From contig JAFAZB010000308.1 in NCBI GenBank assembly GCA_019240015.1, positions 1 to 6,306 on the forward strand: a DNA stretch of 6,306 bases, written 5' to 3'. This DNA is from Solirubrobacterales bacterium (GTDB lineage Bacteria > Actinomycetota > Thermoleophilia > Solirubrobacterales > Solirubrobacteraceae). Each line of letters opens with the position of its first letter. Position 1 is the first letter of the stretch. Below are positions 6,145-6,306 of the stretch, piece by piece. The notes below the pieces were generated by a model that saw nothing but the letters and a program-made list of their open reading frames with translations, was not told the DNA's origin and did no database searches. Position numbers and translations under genes: made by a program.

Positions 6145-6306
6145 TCATGCCCCCGGGCCGGGGCTGGGCACCCCGAACCCGCCCGCTGCCGGCTCAGGCG
6201 CTGCCGCGATCGCGACCTCGTGGGGAAGCGAGGGCTCGACGCGGTCCGCCCGCAGTGCGCCCGTCACCTCTACCACGTGCGAGGTGGGCGGCACGCCATC
6301 CAGATC
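6145..6306 (-). CDS. gatC: Asp-tRNA(Asn)/Glu-tRNA(Gln) amidotransferase subunit C, C-terminal part
   Basis: Reading the minus strand from the window edge gives 53 residues and then TGA (6145-6147). The frame starts DLDGVPPTSHVVEVTGALR and continues ADRVEPSLPHEVAIAAAPEP, ending with GGFGVPSPGPGA. This matches the C-terminal half of GatC, which typically has Asp-X-X-Gly-Val-X-Pro, then LR-D, a short helix ending in Ala-Pro, and a final Gly-X-Phe-X-Val-Pro. GatC is a small (about 95-residue) belt that wraps around GatA and stabilises the GatA-GatB complex. The N-terminal half and the operon promoter are outside the window. The spacing and order (gatC, gatA, gatB) match the common bacterial arrangement. 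Confidence 0.93.
   Translation of the reverse strand, partial: DLDGVPPTSHVVEVTGALRADRVEPSLPHEVAIAAAPEPAAGGFGVPSPGPGA

Overview
The window is GC-rich chromosomal DNA with strong third-position G/C bias. It fits a high-GC Gram-positive lineage. A Thermoleophilia/Solirubrobacterales-like actinobacterium is my best guess, based on the overall look, the LPxTG-type surface protein and the gatC-gatA-gatB order. That taxonomic call is inference; there is no marker gene here that settles it.

The left half (1-3066, plus strand) is the end of a surface-polysaccharide locus. It starts inside a glycosyltransferase-like gene (3' part only). A 13-base overlap leads into a 689-residue polytopic membrane protein of the O-antigen ligase/polymerase type (Wzy_C family) with a C-terminal TPR region. 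After a 170-base gap holding an imperfect hairpin and a conspicuous AT-rich promoter candidate comes a 95-residue gene. It encodes a minimal sortase substrate: signal peptide, about 40 exposed residues with two cysteines, LPFTG, a hydrophobic stretch and an Arg-rich tail.

The right half (3205-6306, minus strand) is the gatCAB operon for the tRNA-dependent amidotransferase: 3' end of gatC, complete gatA, complete gatB. gatC and gatA are 34 bases apart. gatA and gatB share an ATGA overlap, which suggests translational coupling. All expected catalytic and signature motifs are intact.

The two halves converge on a 138-base interval (3067-3204) with two perfect GC-rich inverted repeats, one near each gene end, which probably act as terminators without U-tracts. 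The gat genes are ordinary housekeeping. The part most worth a second look is the tiny sortase substrate beside the glycan polymerase. No CRISPR array, tRNA, rRNA, insertion sequence or att site was seen, and no gene-free stretch exceeds 300 bases.
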